Positions 25,936-37,337 of a DNA stretch of 64,000 nucleotides are shown in pieces. The notes beneath the pieces are model-generated. The model was not told where the DNA came from and searched no databases. It saw nothing but the letters and a program-made list of their open reading frames with translations. Every line of letters starts with the position of its first letter. Within the stretch, counting starts at the first letter, position 1. The position numbers were made by a program, and so were the translations under genes. The stretch comes from Pseudoduganella guangdongensis. Its GTDB lineage: Bacteria; Pseudomonadota; Gammaproteobacteria; Burkholderiales; Burkholderiaceae_D. The stretch spans positions 141,833-205,832 of the forward strand of contig NZ_WWCJ01000003.1 in the NCBI RefSeq assembly GCF_009857475.1. The letters run 5' to 3'.

Positions 25936-28900
25936 ATGTTGAGAAAAACTGTAATTGCACGTGCCTTGACACTGGCATTTGCCACGGGCGTCATGGGGGC
26001 GGTCGTGATGGAACCAGCAATGGCGCAGTCCAGCGCCACTGGTAGCGTCTTCGGTACAGTCGAAGCGCCAGCCGGCAGCCTGATCAACCTGACCAATCTG
26101 GAAACCGGCCTGAAGCGCTCATCTGATGTGGCGACCAATGGCCGCTACCAAGTGACGGCGCTGCCACCTGGCCGCTATAAGGTTGAACTTATGCGCAACA
26201 ACGCCGTTGCCAGCACTCTGGAAGTGGAAGTCTTTGCTGGCCAGGGTGCAAACGCCTCGTTCGGCACCATGGCTGCGGTTCAAGTGACTGGCCGCCGCAA
26301 CCGCATTGACGTCTCAAACACCAACAACGGTGCCGTATTCAGCGCCAAGGAACTGGCGAAGCTGCCCGTGCAGGCGAACCTGACCTCCATCGTGCTGCTA
26401 GCACCGAACACCACCAAGGCTGATACTGCATACGGCGGCGCCTCCTTCGGCGGTGGCGGTGCATCGGAAAACGCTTTCTATCTTAACGGCTTCTCCATTA
26501 CCAATCCGCTGACCCAGTTGGGTTCGATGGAATTGCCATTCGGTGCGATCCAGCAGGCATCCGTGATTACCGGCGGCTTTGGCGCCGAGTTCGGCCGTTC
26601 GATCGGCGGCGTGATGAATGTGACGACCAAGTCCGGTACCAACAACTGGGAAGCTGGCGCCATGTACAGTGCCGAGCCTAACCGCGCGCGCGCCAGCCGC
26701 CGCAACATCCACTACGAAAAAACCGGGTACGTTGACAATGCCAACACCGACGGAAAACTGCATTACCGCCGCGACCTGGACGAAGTGCACGCATTCCAGT
26801 ATGGCGCCTACATGGGCGGTCCGCTGATCAAGGACAAGCTTTTCATGTTCTTCGCCGCCGATCAGACCATTACCAAGCAGAACGGCCTGCCGACGCTGCT
26901 CTCCGAAGGCACAGCGTTCACCACCACCGAACGCGATGGCTGGCGCAGTCGCCGCAGCCTGGAAAGCCGTTGGGTCGGTAAGATCGATTTCAATATCACT
27001 GACAACCACCGGGTGGAGTTCACTTCGGCGGGCGATGACTGGCGCGAGCGCGTCCAGCGCTACGGCTTTACCTTGGCCGGTAGCGATAAGGCTGCCGCCC
27101 AGGCGGCATTGAACGGTGCGCCGAACAACACCTTGTACTCGTCCTTGGTGACCCGCAATCCGGGCCCGACCGGCATTAACCCAGGGCCACCAGGCGCTAA
27201 AGTCAATATGCTGAAGTACATCGGCAACCTGACGGACGACCTGACCTTGACTGCCTTGTTCGGCCGCCTGAAGTCCGAGCGCGGGGTGACTTATGAGCAC
27301 GGCTTTGGCGGTGCCCAAGTGCCACCGAGCGTGACCGTGCCAGCCGTGGCAAACCGCGTGCCGGAACTGGATGCGCAAGGCCTGTACAAGAGCTTTAACC
27401 CGTTCACGGGCAACCTGAGCAAGCCCGGTTCCGATGAGGTGAAGTCCTTCCGCCTGGACCTGGAGTACAAATGGGGCGATCACACCATCCGTGGCGGCCT
27501 GGATTCGCATGATATCGACATCACCAGCGCCGGTCTGGCCACCAGTGGCGGTTCCGCCTGGTCCTATCGCAAGGTGGCAGCAGGCCGCGAGTGCTTGCCG
27601 ACCAACCTGTCCAACGCCCGCCCGGCCATCGTGTGTAACTTCGGCGGCTTCGGTACCCGCGGCTACTATGCGCGCCAGCGAGTCTTCAGTTCCATCACGG
27701 ACGCAAAAGCCGAACAGACTGCGCAATATATCGAAGATCGCTGGCAGTTCAACAAGAATCTGTTGCTCACCTTCGGCCTGCGTAACGAGCAGTACAGCAA
27801 TACCACCGGTGACGGCGACAAGTTCATCGATGTGAAAGACCAGATCGCACCGCGTCTGTCTGCATCGTGGGACGTGAACGGCGACGCATCGCTGAAGGTG
27901 TTCGGTTCCATGGGCCGCTATCACCTGCAACTGCCAGGCCAGGTGGCTGCCCGTGCTGCTTCGCGTTCGACCCTGACCGACCAGGACTTCACCTACACTG
28001 GTATCGACCCGAACACTGGGGTACCGACCGGCTTGACGCCGATCAATGTCGCCCAGTCGCCTGACGGTGAAACCGGGTCGCGTAAGCCGCCGCAGTCGGT
28101 GGTCGTGAAAGACCTGAAGCCAAACTACCAGGACGAACTGACCCTGGGCTTTGAGAAGGCATGGAGCCCGGATCTGAACTTCGGTCTGAAGGGGACCTAC
28201 CGGAAATTGGGCGCCGGTATCGACGATAGCTGCGACACCCGCATTCTTTACGACTTCGCCCTCAAGAACGGCATTCCTGTGGTCTCTAAGGACTACATGA
28301 ACTGCTTCATCTTCAATCCGGGCAAGGATGTGACCATCTGGGTAGATGGCCACGATGCGGCTGGCAACCCGATTGTCAGCGGAAAAGGCAAGTATGCCAA
28401 CTTCTCCGCTGCCGAGATCGGTTCGCCGAAAGCCAAGCGTGAATACACTGCCCTCGACATGTTCCTGGAGCACCCGCTGCGTAACGGCTGGTATGGCCGC
28501 ATCAACTACACCCTGTCGCGCAGCAAGGGCAATATGGAAGGCCAGACCCGTTCCGACACCGGCCAGACCGACGTCGGCACGTCGGCCGGCTGGGACTACC
28601 CAGAGTTCGCGGCTAACTCGGAAGGCTTGCTGCCGAACGACCGTAAGCACCAGTTGAAGCTGTTCGGTTTCTACCAGCTGACGCCTGAGATCTCTGTAGG
28701 TGGTAACGCCCTGATCCAGTCCGGTCGCCCGAAAACTTGCCTTGGTACCAATGAGGCCGCGGAGAACGGCGAACTGTTCCCGCCGTTGTCCGAAGAGTAC
28801 GGCGGTCCGGGCTATGGTGCCGAGTACTTCTGGTGCGGTGGCAAGCCGGCGCCACGTGGATCGCTGGGACGTCTGCCGACCGAACGTCGTCTGGACCTGA

Positions 28901-29106
28901 GCATGACTTACGCGCCAAACTACATGAAGGGCCTGGCGTTCAAGATGGACGTGTTCAACGTGTTCAACTCGCAGAAAGTGACGGCCCGTCGCGAGACCTA
29001 TGATGATGGCTCCGGTCACGGCATCCTGGCCAACTACGGCGAAGCGCGCAGCCTGCAGGATGCACGCTCGGTCAAGTTCACTGTCGAGTACAACCACAAG
29101 TTCTGA
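25936..29106 (+). CDS. Oar-like TonB-dependent receptor with N-terminal carboxypeptidase-regulatory-like domain
   Basis: A 1056-aa outer-membrane protein. After the signal peptide (ending AMAQ) comes an approximately 80-residue carboxypeptidase-regulatory-like domain (TGSVFGTVEAPAGSLINL ... GRYQVTALPPGRYKVEL). The plug (YLNGFSITNPLTQLGSMELP, GGFGAEFGRSIGGVMNVTTK) and a large barrel ending VEYNHKF follow. This is the architecture of Oar/SusC-like receptors for large substrates such as peptides or glycans. AGGAAC precedes the ATG. A terminator follows. Codon use is less GC-biased than in several neighbours. Ligand unknown. Confidence 0.92.
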   Translation: MLRKTVIARALTLAFATGVMGAVVMEPAMAQSSATGSVFGTVEAPAGSLINLTNLETGLKRSSDVATNGRYQVTALPPGRYKVELMRNNAVASTLEVEVFAGQGANASFGTMAAVQVTGRRNRIDVSNTNNGAVFSAKELAKLPVQANLTSIVLLAPNTTKADTAYGGASFGGGGASENAFYLNGFSITNPLTQLGSMELPFGAIQQASVITGGFGAEFGRSIGGVMNVTTKSGTNNWEAGAMYSAEPNRARASRRNIHYEKTGYVDNANTDGKLHYRRDLDEVHAFQYGAYMGGPLIKDKLFMFFAADQTITKQNGLPTLLSEGTAFTTTERDGWRSRRSLESRWVGKIDFNITDNHRVEFTSAGDDWRERVQRYGFTLAGSDKAAAQAALNGAPNNTLYSSLVTRNPGPTGINPGPPGAKVNMLKYIGNLTDDLTLTALFGRLKSERGVTYEHGFGGAQVPPSVTVPAVANRVPELDAQGLYKSFNPFTGNLSKPGSDEVKSFRLDLEYKWGDHTIRGGLDSHDIDITSAGLATSGGSAWSYRKVAAGRECLPTNLSNARPAIVCNFGGFGTRGYYARQRVFSSITDAKAEQTAQYIEDRWQFNKNLLLTFGLRNEQYSNTTGDGDKFIDVKDQIAPRLSASWDVNGDASLKVFGSMGRYHLQLPGQVAARAASRSTLTDQDFTYTGIDPNTGVPTGLTPINVAQSPDGETGSRKPPQSVVVKDLKPNYQDELTLGFEKAWSPDLNFGLKGTYRKLGAGIDDSCDTRILYDFALKNGIPVVSKDYMNCFIFNPGKDVTIWVDGHDAAGNPIVSGKGKYANFSAAEIGSPKAKREYTALDMFLEHPLRNGWYGRINYTLSRSKGNMEGQTRSDTGQTDVGTSAGWDYPEFAANSEGLLPNDRKHQLKLFGFYQLTPEISVGGNALIQSGRPKTCLGTNEAAENGELFPPLSEEYGGPGYGAEYFWCGGKPAPRGSLGRLPTERRLDLSMTYAPNYMKGLAFKMDVFNVFNSQKVTARRETYDDGSGHGILANYGEARSLQDARSVKFTVEYNHKF

Positions 29107-29123
29107 TCGGACTTGCGCAAATC

Positions 29124-29148
29124 AACCGCGGCTTCGGCCGCGGTTTTT
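29124..29148 (+). terminator. terminator after the Oar-like receptor
   Basis: A perfect 9-bp stem AACCGCGGC/GCCGCGGTT with a UUCG tetraloop is followed by five Ts. Confidence 0.92.
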
Positions 29149-29167
29149 CTTTATGGAGGTATAAAGC

Positions 29168-29947
29168 ATGTTGAAAGTCAGATCTGGGGCCTTTTGCCTG
29201 GCGTTGCTGATCGCCGCGCCAGCCGTAGCTGACGAGTTGGCCGATGCCAGCAAGCTGCTGGCGGACAAGTCCTATCCACAAGCGCTGGTACTTTTTACCA
29301 AGCTGGCTAAGGCAGGCCACCCGACCGCACAACTCCATCTGGGTGAGATGTACTGGTATGGCGAGGCGGGTCGCATCGACCTGGAGCAGGCCCGGCATTG
29401 GTTTTCCCAGTCCGCCGCTGGCGGCAATAGAGAGGCGGCGGCTGCGCTGGATGTGATGGCGCAGCGCGAAGCGCGGCGCCAAGATATCGATTACTGGGTT
29501 AACACCTATGATGCCAAGGATATGGCAAGCGGCGCCTTCAATTGCGTGCCGCCGGCCATCCCGCAGCTTTCCAAGAGCAATGCCGATATCGTCCGCGTCG
29601 AGGCTGACTATGCCGCCTGGCAAGCCTGCTACAACGGCTTCGTGCAGAACCTGAGTGATGCCTTACCACCCGGCAAACGCATACCTCCAGACATAGCACG
29701 ACTGATGAACCAGATTGAATACGACCAGTCCATGGCTCACCTCGGCAAGGTGTACGCCGCCTTGTCGGAACAGGCTGGCGCAGCGGCGAGGGCCACAGTG
29801 GCGCGCTACCAGGATTGGCGCAAGACGACCGAGCAGTTTGTCGCGGCGCGTAATGCAGAGAGTAAGGCGGAGACCGATCTGGCGGTCGAGCAGCTACGCC
29901 GTGCCAATGCTAGTATCGGGCGCAGCGTGCTGGGCGGTAAGCCTTAA
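29168..29947 (+). CDS. secreted Sel1/TPR-like repeat protein
   Basis: A 259-aa protein with a signal peptide (FCLALLIAAPAVA) and an N-terminal Sel1-like helical repeat region (KAGHPTAQLHLGEMYWYGEA, then ARHWFSQSAAGGNREAA). A helical C-terminal half of unknown fold follows, with cysteines near residues 123 and 156. The ribosome site GGAGGT is strong. It lies between two receptor genes and is separated from the first by a terminator. Sel1 repeats mediate protein contacts, so a periplasmic adaptor role is possible but unproven. Confidence 0.8.
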   Translation: MLKVRSGAFCLALLIAAPAVADELADASKLLADKSYPQALVLFTKLAKAGHPTAQLHLGEMYWYGEAGRIDLEQARHWFSQSAAGGNREAAAALDVMAQREARRQDIDYWVNTYDAKDMASGAFNCVPPAIPQLSKSNADIVRVEADYAAWQACYNGFVQNLSDALPPGKRIPPDIARLMNQIEYDQSMAHLGKVYAALSEQAGAAARATVARYQDWRKTTEQFVAARNAESKAETDLAVEQLRRANASIGRSVLGGKP

Positions 29948-30141
29948 GCGAAAGATGCAGGCGCGCGCCGTTTATTCTTCGTGGCGCGCGCGCCATAGCG
30001 GATAGGCAGATCCGCCATGGCTGCGCGACGACTCCGGCACAACCTCCAATCTGTCGTTGTTCCTTGCAGTATTGACATGCTCTGATGGCAAGGCCGCACA
30101 TCGCGGCTCTAAAAAATCAGAGAGTCAAAGAGGAAATGACG

Positions 30142-32931
30142 ATGAAAGAAACCATACTGTCGCGCTCCGTGCGGCTGATGTTCACGGTCGGCCTGGGCCT
30201 GGCCGCCCAGCAGGCCGTGGCGCAAGACAATATCCAGCGGGTTGAGATTACCGGCTCCGCCGTCAAGCGCGTGGCCATCGAGGGCGCGCTGCCGGTGCAA
30301 ACCCTGTCCAAGGCGCAGATCGAGCAGACCGGCGCCAATACCGTGGCCGACCTGGTGGCCACGCTGCCGTCGATGCAGGGTTTTGTGACCTCGTCGACGT
30401 CGATCAACGGCGGCGGCGGCGGCGTGCAGACCGCGTCGGTGCACGCGATTGGATCGAGCTACACCCTGGTGCTGTTGAATGGCCGCCGCATGGCGCCTTA
30501 CAGCTCGGGCTCTGCCGTCAACCTGGCATCAATCCCGCTGGCGGCGGTGGAGCGGGTGGAAATCCTGACCGATGGCGCCTCCGCCCTGTACGGCTCGGAC
30601 GCGATTGCCGGCGTGGTCAACTTCATCCTGAAGAAAAACCAGACCGACGCCAACATCGAGCTGACCTATAACCGCCCGACCAAGGGCAGTGCCGGCGCCA
30701 CCACCAATGTTGCCATCTCCAAGGGCTTCGGCGACCTCGACAACGACGGCTTCAATGTGCTGCTGGCGTATAGCCACGACACGCAGAAGGAACTGAATGC
30801 CAGCGAGCGCCGCTTTGCCGCGCCGGGCGGCGTGCACGATTTCGAGGAAGGCGGCAAGCGCTACTCGCTGTACCAGTTGTCCGGCAACTCGATTCCCGGC
30901 AACGTCACCGTGCGCACGGCCAACGGCAACCCCGCCTTCAACCCAAGCCTGATCACCACCGGCAAGTGCGGCGCCGCCAATACCTTCCAGGTCGGCAACC
31001 GCTGCCTGTACAACTATGGCGCCGTGGTCGAACTGCTGCCGGAGATGAAGCGCGACGGCCTGTTCGGCTCCACCAATATCAAGCTGGGCAACGACTGGAC
31101 CTTCTTTGCCGAAGGCCTGTATTCCAAGTTCACCAGCACCGCGCGCTATGCGCCGCCGGCCCAGCCGCTGTCGCTGAACATCAATTCGCCGCTGTACAAG
31201 GCGCACGTGGTGCCGGCGCTGGGCAAGCTCGGCATCGATCCGGCCTCCGTCAATTCGGCCACCATGGCGCTGCGCCTGGTCGATGCCGGCGGCCGTACCG
31301 ACGACTGGAAGACCGATGCCAAGCATCTGGCCTTCGGCGTGCGCGGCGCGCAGTGGGGCTGGGATATGGAAGCGGCCTTCACCCATTCGGAAACCACGGC
31401 AGCCGACCATGCGGTGGCGGGCTACACATCGAGCGACAAGCTGGACGCGCTGATGGCGGCCGGCACCTACAACCCGTTCATCGTGCCGACCGCGGAAACG
31501 CGCGCGGCGCTGGCCTCGGCCGTGCTGCACCAGCAGCTGGACGAAACCCGCTCGCGCATCAATGCCCTGAACCTGCGCGGCTCGCGCGAAGTGTTCCAGG
31601 CCCCGGGCGGCGCGGCCATGCTGGCGCTGGGCGGCGACTTCATGCGCCAGAAGTATGTCTACGATCCGAGCGCGATCGCCATGGGCGCCAACAGCCTGCA
31701 GCCGAACTATACCGACAGCCCGATCGGCGGCATCCAGGGTTCGTTCCCGACCGATGCCACGCGCAAGAGCTGGGGCGCCTTTGCCGAACTGGTGGTGCCG
31801 GTGGTGAAGGGCCTGGAGCTCACGGCCGACCTGCGTTACGACAGCTATGATGCGGTCAGAGACAAGATGAATTTCGATTCCGCCGGCAAGCTGGTGGCGC
31901 CGGCCATCAAGGGCAACGAGGCCAGCAAGAGCACCTACAAGCTGGCGGCGGCATGGCGTCCGTCTGACAGCCTGCTGCTGCGCGGCTCCTACGGCACCGG
32001 CTTCAAGGCCCCGATCCTGACCGATATCACCAATCCGCTGCAGGGCGGCGGCGTGGCGAATGCCCACCCGTGCCCGATCACGTCCGGCCCGCTGCTGGCG
32101 CTGTGCGATGGCACCAAGGAGTACAACCTGCTGAATGGCGGTAATCCCTTCACCGGCGCGGCGGGTTTGAAGCCGGAAACGTCGAAGCAGGCATCGTTGG
32201 GCTTGCGTGTGGAGCCGAGCAAGAGCCTGTCGCTGGGCATGGATGTGTGGGACGTGAAGATCAAGGACCAGATCTCCAAGCTGCCGGAAAACGAGGTGTT
32301 CGGTAATCCAGCCAAGTATATGGGGCTGTTCGTTTCCTATTACGATCCGATCCAGAAGGAGAATGTGCTGGCGGCGTCGCTGACGCCGTTCAACCTGGCG
32401 CAGTCGCATTACCGGGGGATCGATTGGGACCACACCTACCGCATGGGTAAGTGGAACTTCAACTGGACCGGTACTTATATGCTGAAGGCGGATTTCCAAA
32501 CGCTGCCGACCGATCCGGTGGAGCACAGCGTGGGGCGCTTCGATTCGTATAACGCGGTGACGTTCCGCTGGATCAGCAAGCTGCAGGTGGGCTGGAAGCA
32601 GTCGGACCGCCTGTCGCATTCGCTGACCGGGGTCTACAAGTCGGGCTACCAGGATATGTCGATCGCCGCCAGCAGCCAGGCGATTCGCGATGAGGCGGGT
32701 AACTTTGTGTCGCTGAGCCGGAAGGTAGAGGATTCCCTGGTGTGGGATTGGCAGACGCGGTTCAAGTTCAATGCCAACCTGACGTTGACCGGTGGCGTGA
32801 AAAACCTGTTTGACCGTGAACCGCCGTTCTCGCAGCGCATTGCCGGCGGCGGCAATCAGCTGGGGTATGACGGACGGTATGCGGATCCGTTGGGTAGGCA
32901 GCTTTATCTGGTGGCGGGGTATAAGTTCTAA
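30142..32931 (+). CDS. TonB-dependent outer-membrane receptor
   Basis: The start at 30142 is preferred to the upstream in-frame ATGs because AGAGGA lies eight bases ahead and the signal peptide begins there (MKETILSRSVRLMFTVGLGLAA, cleaved near AVAQ). The 929-aa product has a plug domain (VEITGSAVKRV, YTLVLLNGRRMAP, VERVEILTDGASALYGSDAIAGVV) and a barrel ending YLVAGYKF. Plug type is that of the receptors annotated for large organic ligands in Oxalobacteraceae and Caulobacter. About 190 bp without a gene precede it. Ligand unknown. Confidence 0.92.
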   Translation: MKETILSRSVRLMFTVGLGLAAQQAVAQDNIQRVEITGSAVKRVAIEGALPVQTLSKAQIEQTGANTVADLVATLPSMQGFVTSSTSINGGGGGVQTASVHAIGSSYTLVLLNGRRMAPYSSGSAVNLASIPLAAVERVEILTDGASALYGSDAIAGVVNFILKKNQTDANIELTYNRPTKGSAGATTNVAISKGFGDLDNDGFNVLLAYSHDTQKELNASERRFAAPGGVHDFEEGGKRYSLYQLSGNSIPGNVTVRTANGNPAFNPSLITTGKCGAANTFQVGNRCLYNYGAVVELLPEMKRDGLFGSTNIKLGNDWTFFAEGLYSKFTSTARYAPPAQPLSLNINSPLYKAHVVPALGKLGIDPASVNSATMALRLVDAGGRTDDWKTDAKHLAFGVRGAQWGWDMEAAFTHSETTAADHAVAGYTSSDKLDALMAAGTYNPFIVPTAETRAALASAVLHQQLDETRSRINALNLRGSREVFQAPGGAAMLALGGDFMRQKYVYDPSAIAMGANSLQPNYTDSPIGGIQGSFPTDATRKSWGAFAELVVPVVKGLELTADLRYDSYDAVRDKMNFDSAGKLVAPAIKGNEASKSTYKLAAAWRPSDSLLLRGSYGTGFKAPILTDITNPLQGGGVANAHPCPITSGPLLALCDGTKEYNLLNGGNPFTGAAGLKPETSKQASLGLRVEPSKSLSLGMDVWDVKIKDQISKLPENEVFGNPAKYMGLFVSYYDPIQKENVLAASLTPFNLAQSHYRGIDWDHTYRMGKWNFNWTGTYMLKADFQTLPTDPVEHSVGRFDSYNAVTFRWISKLQVGWKQSDRLSHSLTGVYKSGYQDMSIAASSQAIRDEAGNFVSLSRKVEDSLVWDWQTRFKFNANLTLTGGVKNLFDREPPFSQRIAGGGNQLGYDGRYADPLGRQLYLVAGYKF

Positions 32932-33084
32932 ACCCGGCAGGGTCAGGCCCCCAACGGTTTTGGGGTCTGCTGCTAGGGTTTAAGGCGTTTGACGTTCGCA
33001 AAAAGTCAAAGGCCTTACCCCAACCGCTTACAGCCGAACAGACAGGGTCTGACCCTTGGGTCAGACCCTGGTTGGCCGGGTTTA
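32929..33084. repeat. stop-to-stop nested palindromic element, copy 3
   Basis: Perfect 10-bp outer arms TAAACCCGGC (32929-32938) and GCCGGGTTTA (33075-33084) contain the TAA stops of the receptor (+) and rsmE (-). Inside are a CCCCAA/TTGGGG hairpin (32949-32965), an AAGGCGTTTGAC/GTCAAAGGCCTT dyad (about 32982-33015) and a perfect 13-bp palindrome CAGGGTCTGACCC/GGGTCAGACCCTG (33043-33070). It is a probable bidirectional terminator and repeat family member. Confidence 0.78.
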
Positions 33085-33807
33085 AATCCCGCCCCAAGCC
33101 GCCGACAAGATCGATACCGCCGCCAATGCCGCCGTCTCCGTACGCAACACCCTCGGCCCGATGGAGAGGGGCAGGGCGCCGCGTTTCAGGGCTTCCGCCT
33201 CCTCTTCGTCGGAGAAGCCGCCTTCCGGCCCGACCATGATGGTCAGTGCCTGCGCCGGCTGGTGGCGCGCCCAATCCGCCAGCGATTCAGTGGCGCGCGG
33301 CGTCAGGATCACGCGCTTGTGCAGATCCTGCTGGCCGATCCAGTCGCGGAATTCCAGCGGCGGCGCCACAGCGGCCAGGCGGTTGCGTCCGCATTGCTCG
33401 GCGGCTGAGATCACCACGCCATTCCAATGCTCCAGCTTCTTTTCCGCCCGTTCCGCCGACAATCGCACCACGCAGCGCCGCGCCGCCAGCGGCTGGATCG
33501 CCGCCACGCCCAGTTCCACCGCCTTTTCGATAATCCAATCCATCTTGGTGCCCTCCGGCAGGGCTTGTGCCAGGGTCACGGCAAACGGCAATTCCACCTC
33601 ACGCTGGGTGAACAGTTTGACCTCCGCCCAAGCCTTTTTCTTTTGCACATCTGTCAACACTGCCGTATACTCACCGCCATCGCCGTTGAACAGGGTCAGT
33701 GTGTCGCCCGGCTCCATGCGCACCACATTGATGTGGTGGGCCACCTCGGGCGGCAACTCCAGTTGCTGACCGGCGGCAAGGGGTTGGGGCACGTGAAAAC
33801 GGGGCAT
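33082..33807 (-). CDS. rsmE: 16S rRNA (uracil-1498-N3)-methyltransferase
   Basis: A 241-aa SPOUT-class methyltransferase. The N-terminal PUA-like part is MPRFHVPQPLAAGQQLELPP. The C-terminal knotted domain carries MVGPEGGFSDEEEAEAL and SIGPRVLRTETAALAAVSIL, the SAM-binding motifs of RsmE. It methylates U1498 of 16S rRNA in assembled 30S subunits. It is divergent from transketolase with 124 bp between them and ends in the palindromic element at 33082. Confidence 0.96.
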   Translation of the reverse strand: MPRFHVPQPLAAGQQLELPPEVAHHINVVRMEPGDTLTLFNGDGGEYTAVLTDVQKKKAWAEVKLFTQREVELPFAVTLAQALPEGTKMDWIIEKAVELGVAAIQPLAARRCVVRLSAERAEKKLEHWNGVVISAAEQCGRNRLAAVAPPLEFRDWIGQQDLHKRVILTPRATESLADWARHQPAQALTIMVGPEGGFSDEEEAEALKRGALPLSIGPRVLRTETAALAAVSILSAAWGGI

Positions 33808-33931
33808 AAAGCTCTCAGGAAAGGTTGGAATGCACCAATTTTAAGCGTAGGTGTCACGCTCTGGTAAAATATCGGGTTCCAAACGCGGCCTTCGCCGCAG
33901 TGCACCAAATTCCAACCTTCCTCGATACACG

Positions 33932-35923
33932 ATGAAAACTTCGCTCCCCTTCACCAAAATGGCCAACGCGATCCGCGCGCTGGCAATGGACGCTGTACAG
34001 AAGGCCAATTCCGGCCACCCAGGCATGCCAATGGGCATGGCTGAGATCGCTGTAGCACTGTGGAGCGGTCATCACCGCCACAACCCGACCAACCCAGCCT
34101 GGGTCAACCGCGACCGCTTCCTGCTGTCCAACGGCCACGGCTCCATGCTGCACTACGCGCTGCTGCACCTGTCGGGTTACGACGTGTCGATGGACGACCT
34201 GAAGGCCTTCCGCCAACTGCATTCCAAGACCCCGGGCCACCCGGAAGTGGGCTACACCCCAGGCGTGGAAACCACCACCGGCCCGCTGGGCCAGGGTATC
34301 GCCAACGCGGTCGGCATGGCGCTGGCTGAATGGCTGCTGGCTTCCGAATTCAACAAGCCTGGCTTCGACGTGGTCGACCACTACACCTACGCCTTCCTGG
34401 GCGACGGCTGCCTGATGGAAGGCATCTCGCACGAAGTGTGCTCGCTGGCCGGCACCCTGGGCCTGAAAAAACTGATTGCCCTGTACGACGACAACGGCAT
34501 CTCCATTGACGGTAAAGTCGAAGGCTGGTTCACCGACGACACCCCGAAGCGTTTCGAGTCCTACGGCTGGAACGTGATCAAGAATGTGGACGGCCACGAT
34601 GTTGCCGCCGTTGCCGCAGCCATTGAGGCCGCCAAGAAATCCGACAAGCCAACCCTGGTTTGCTGCAAGACCATCATCGGCAAGGGCTCGCCAAACCTGC
34701 AGGGCGGCGACAAAGTGCACGGTGCACCGCTGGGCGACAAAGAGATCGCCGCCGTGCGCGAGTACATCTCCTGGGGCGCCGAGCCGTTCGACGTGCCGGC
34801 CGACGTGGCGCAGGCTTGGGACTTCAAGGCGCAAGGCGCGCAATTCGAAGCCAGCTGGAACGAGATGTTCGCCAAGTACTCGGCACAGTACCCGGCGGAA
34901 GCGGCTGAACTGACCCGCCGCATGAAAGGCGAACTGCCAGGCAACTTCCAGGCAACCCTGGACGCCGCCATCGCCGCCTGCGTCGAGAAGAAAGAAACCA
35001 TCGCCACCCGCAAGGCATCGCAGAACGCGATCCAGGCGCTGGCGCCAGTGCTGCCGGAATTCCTGGGCGGCTCGGCCGACCTGACCGGCTCCAACCTGAC
35101 CAACTGGAAAGAGTGCGTCGCCGTGCGTTCCGGCGTGCCAGGCAACCACATCAACTACGGCGTGCGTGAGTTCGGCATGGCCGCGATCATGAACGGCGTC
35201 GCCCTGCACGGCGGCTACATTCCGTTCGGCGCCACCTTCCTGACCTTCGCCGACTACAGCCGCAACGCCCTGCGTATGGCTGCATTGATGAAGCAGCGTT
35301 CCCTGTTCGTGTTCACCCACGACTCGATCGGCCTGGGCGAAGACGGCCCGACCCACCAGTCGGTGGAACACGTGTCCTCGCTGCGCCTGATCCCTAACCT
35401 GGACAACTGGCGTCCTGCCGACACCGTGGAATCCATGGTCGCCTGGGGCGAATCGGTGAAACGCGCCGACGGCCCGTCGACCCTGATCTTCTCGCGCCAG
35501 AACCTGCCGTTCATCGAGCGTTCGGCCGAGGTGCTGGCCAACGTCGCCAAGGGCGGCTATGTGCTGTCCGACGAAGCCGGCGCCAAGGCCATCCTGATCG
35601 CCACCGGTTCCGAAGTGGAACTGGCCATGAAAGCCGCCGCCGAACTGAAGGCCGCCGGCACCCCGGTGCGCGTGGTGTCCATGCCATCGACCGACGTGTT
35701 CGACCGCCAGGACGCTGCCTACAAGGCATCCGTGCTGACCAAGGGCCTGCCACGCGTGGCGATTGAAGCAGGCGTCACCGCCTTCTGGTACAAGTATGTG
35801 GGCCTGGAAGGCGCAGTTGTAGGTATCGACACCTTCGGCGAATCCGCACCGGCTGGCGTGCTGTTCAAGCATTTCGGCTTCACCGTGGAAAACGTCGTAG
35901 CCAAAGTCAAGGCAGTCATCTAA
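33932..35923 (+). CDS. tkt: transketolase
   Basis: The ATG at 33932 gives 663 aa, the usual length. The thiamine-diphosphate motif [18 protein letters not shown], the N-terminal [18 protein letters not shown] and the central [16 protein letters not shown] are all present. The enzyme transfers two-carbon units between sugar phosphates in the pentose phosphate pathway. A TGGTAAAAT extended -10 lies at 33862-33870. The gene is 24 bases from gap, so the two form a central carbon operon. No strong ribosome site is visible before the start. Confidence 0.97.
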   Translation: MKTSLPFTKMANAIRALAMDAVQKANSGHPGMPMGMAEIAVALWSGHHRHNPTNPAWVNRDRFLLSNGHGSMLHYALLHLSGYDVSMDDLKAFRQLHSKTPGHPEVGYTPGVETTTGPLGQGIANAVGMALAEWLLASEFNKPGFDVVDHYTYAFLGDGCLMEGISHEVCSLAGTLGLKKLIALYDDNGISIDGKVEGWFTDDTPKRFESYGWNVIKNVDGHDVAAVAAAIEAAKKSDKPTLVCCKTIIGKGSPNLQGGDKVHGAPLGDKEIAAVREYISWGAEPFDVPADVAQAWDFKAQGAQFEASWNEMFAKYSAQYPAEAAELTRRMKGELPGNFQATLDAAIAACVEKKETIATRKASQNAIQALAPVLPEFLGGSADLTGSNLTNWKECVAVRSGVPGNHINYGVREFGMAAIMNGVALHGGYIPFGATFLTFADYSRNALRMAALMKQRSLFVFTHDSIGLGEDGPTHQSVEHVSSLRLIPNLDNWRPADTVESMVAWGESVKRADGPSTLIFSRQNLPFIERSAEVLANVAKGGYVLSDEAGAKAILIATGSEVELAMKAAAELKAAGTPVRVVSMPSTDVFDRQDAAYKASVLTKGLPRVAIEAGVTAFWYKYVGLEGAVVGIDTFGESAPAGVLFKHFGFTVENVVAKVKAVI

Positions 35924-35947
35924 TTTCTATCATCAGGAGTAACGAGT

Positions 35948-36958
<1,011 letters not shown>

Positions 36959-37337
36959 TTCCCGGCATTGCCGACCAAAAGCGCCCTGCGGGGCGCTTTT
37001 TTATTTGTGGCGACATTTAAATAAGGATATATGCTTTTCAAATGTCGCAAATTGTAACAAATATTAATTAATTAATGCTTGTATTGGTATTGCCCGAATA
37101 AGGTTGCCTGCCACCCGTAGCTGGGCAGTTATCCGCTGGCGCCCCGCCGCGAAAGCCATGCCGGGGAGAATCTTTCATTTATTGAACTACTGTTGTAATT
37201 TGTCAACGCACCCTTGCAAGATTGTTCATATGCCAAATATTCTCTTTTGAAAAAGGTAACGATATGTAAAACTCGCAAGCTGCTGCTCAACGAAACTAAT
37301 TGACACGGGGCAGCCTGATAATCGTTCTAGGGAGAAT
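36959..37337. other. 379-bp gene-free leader region of a TonB receptor
   Basis: Apart from the gap terminator it contains a 9-bp inverted repeat GCGACATTT (37010-37018)/AAATGTCGC (37040-37048) with a 21-base spacer, which could be a regulator site. It also has a TTGACA at 37300 with no good -10. It is AT-rich between 37000 and 37090. No gene was seen. Confidence 0.55.
36977..37003 (+). terminator. terminator after gap
   Basis: A perfect 10-bp stem AAAAGCGCCC/GGGCGCTTTT (36977-36986 and 36991-37000) with a TGCG loop continues into Ts. Confidence 0.92.
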
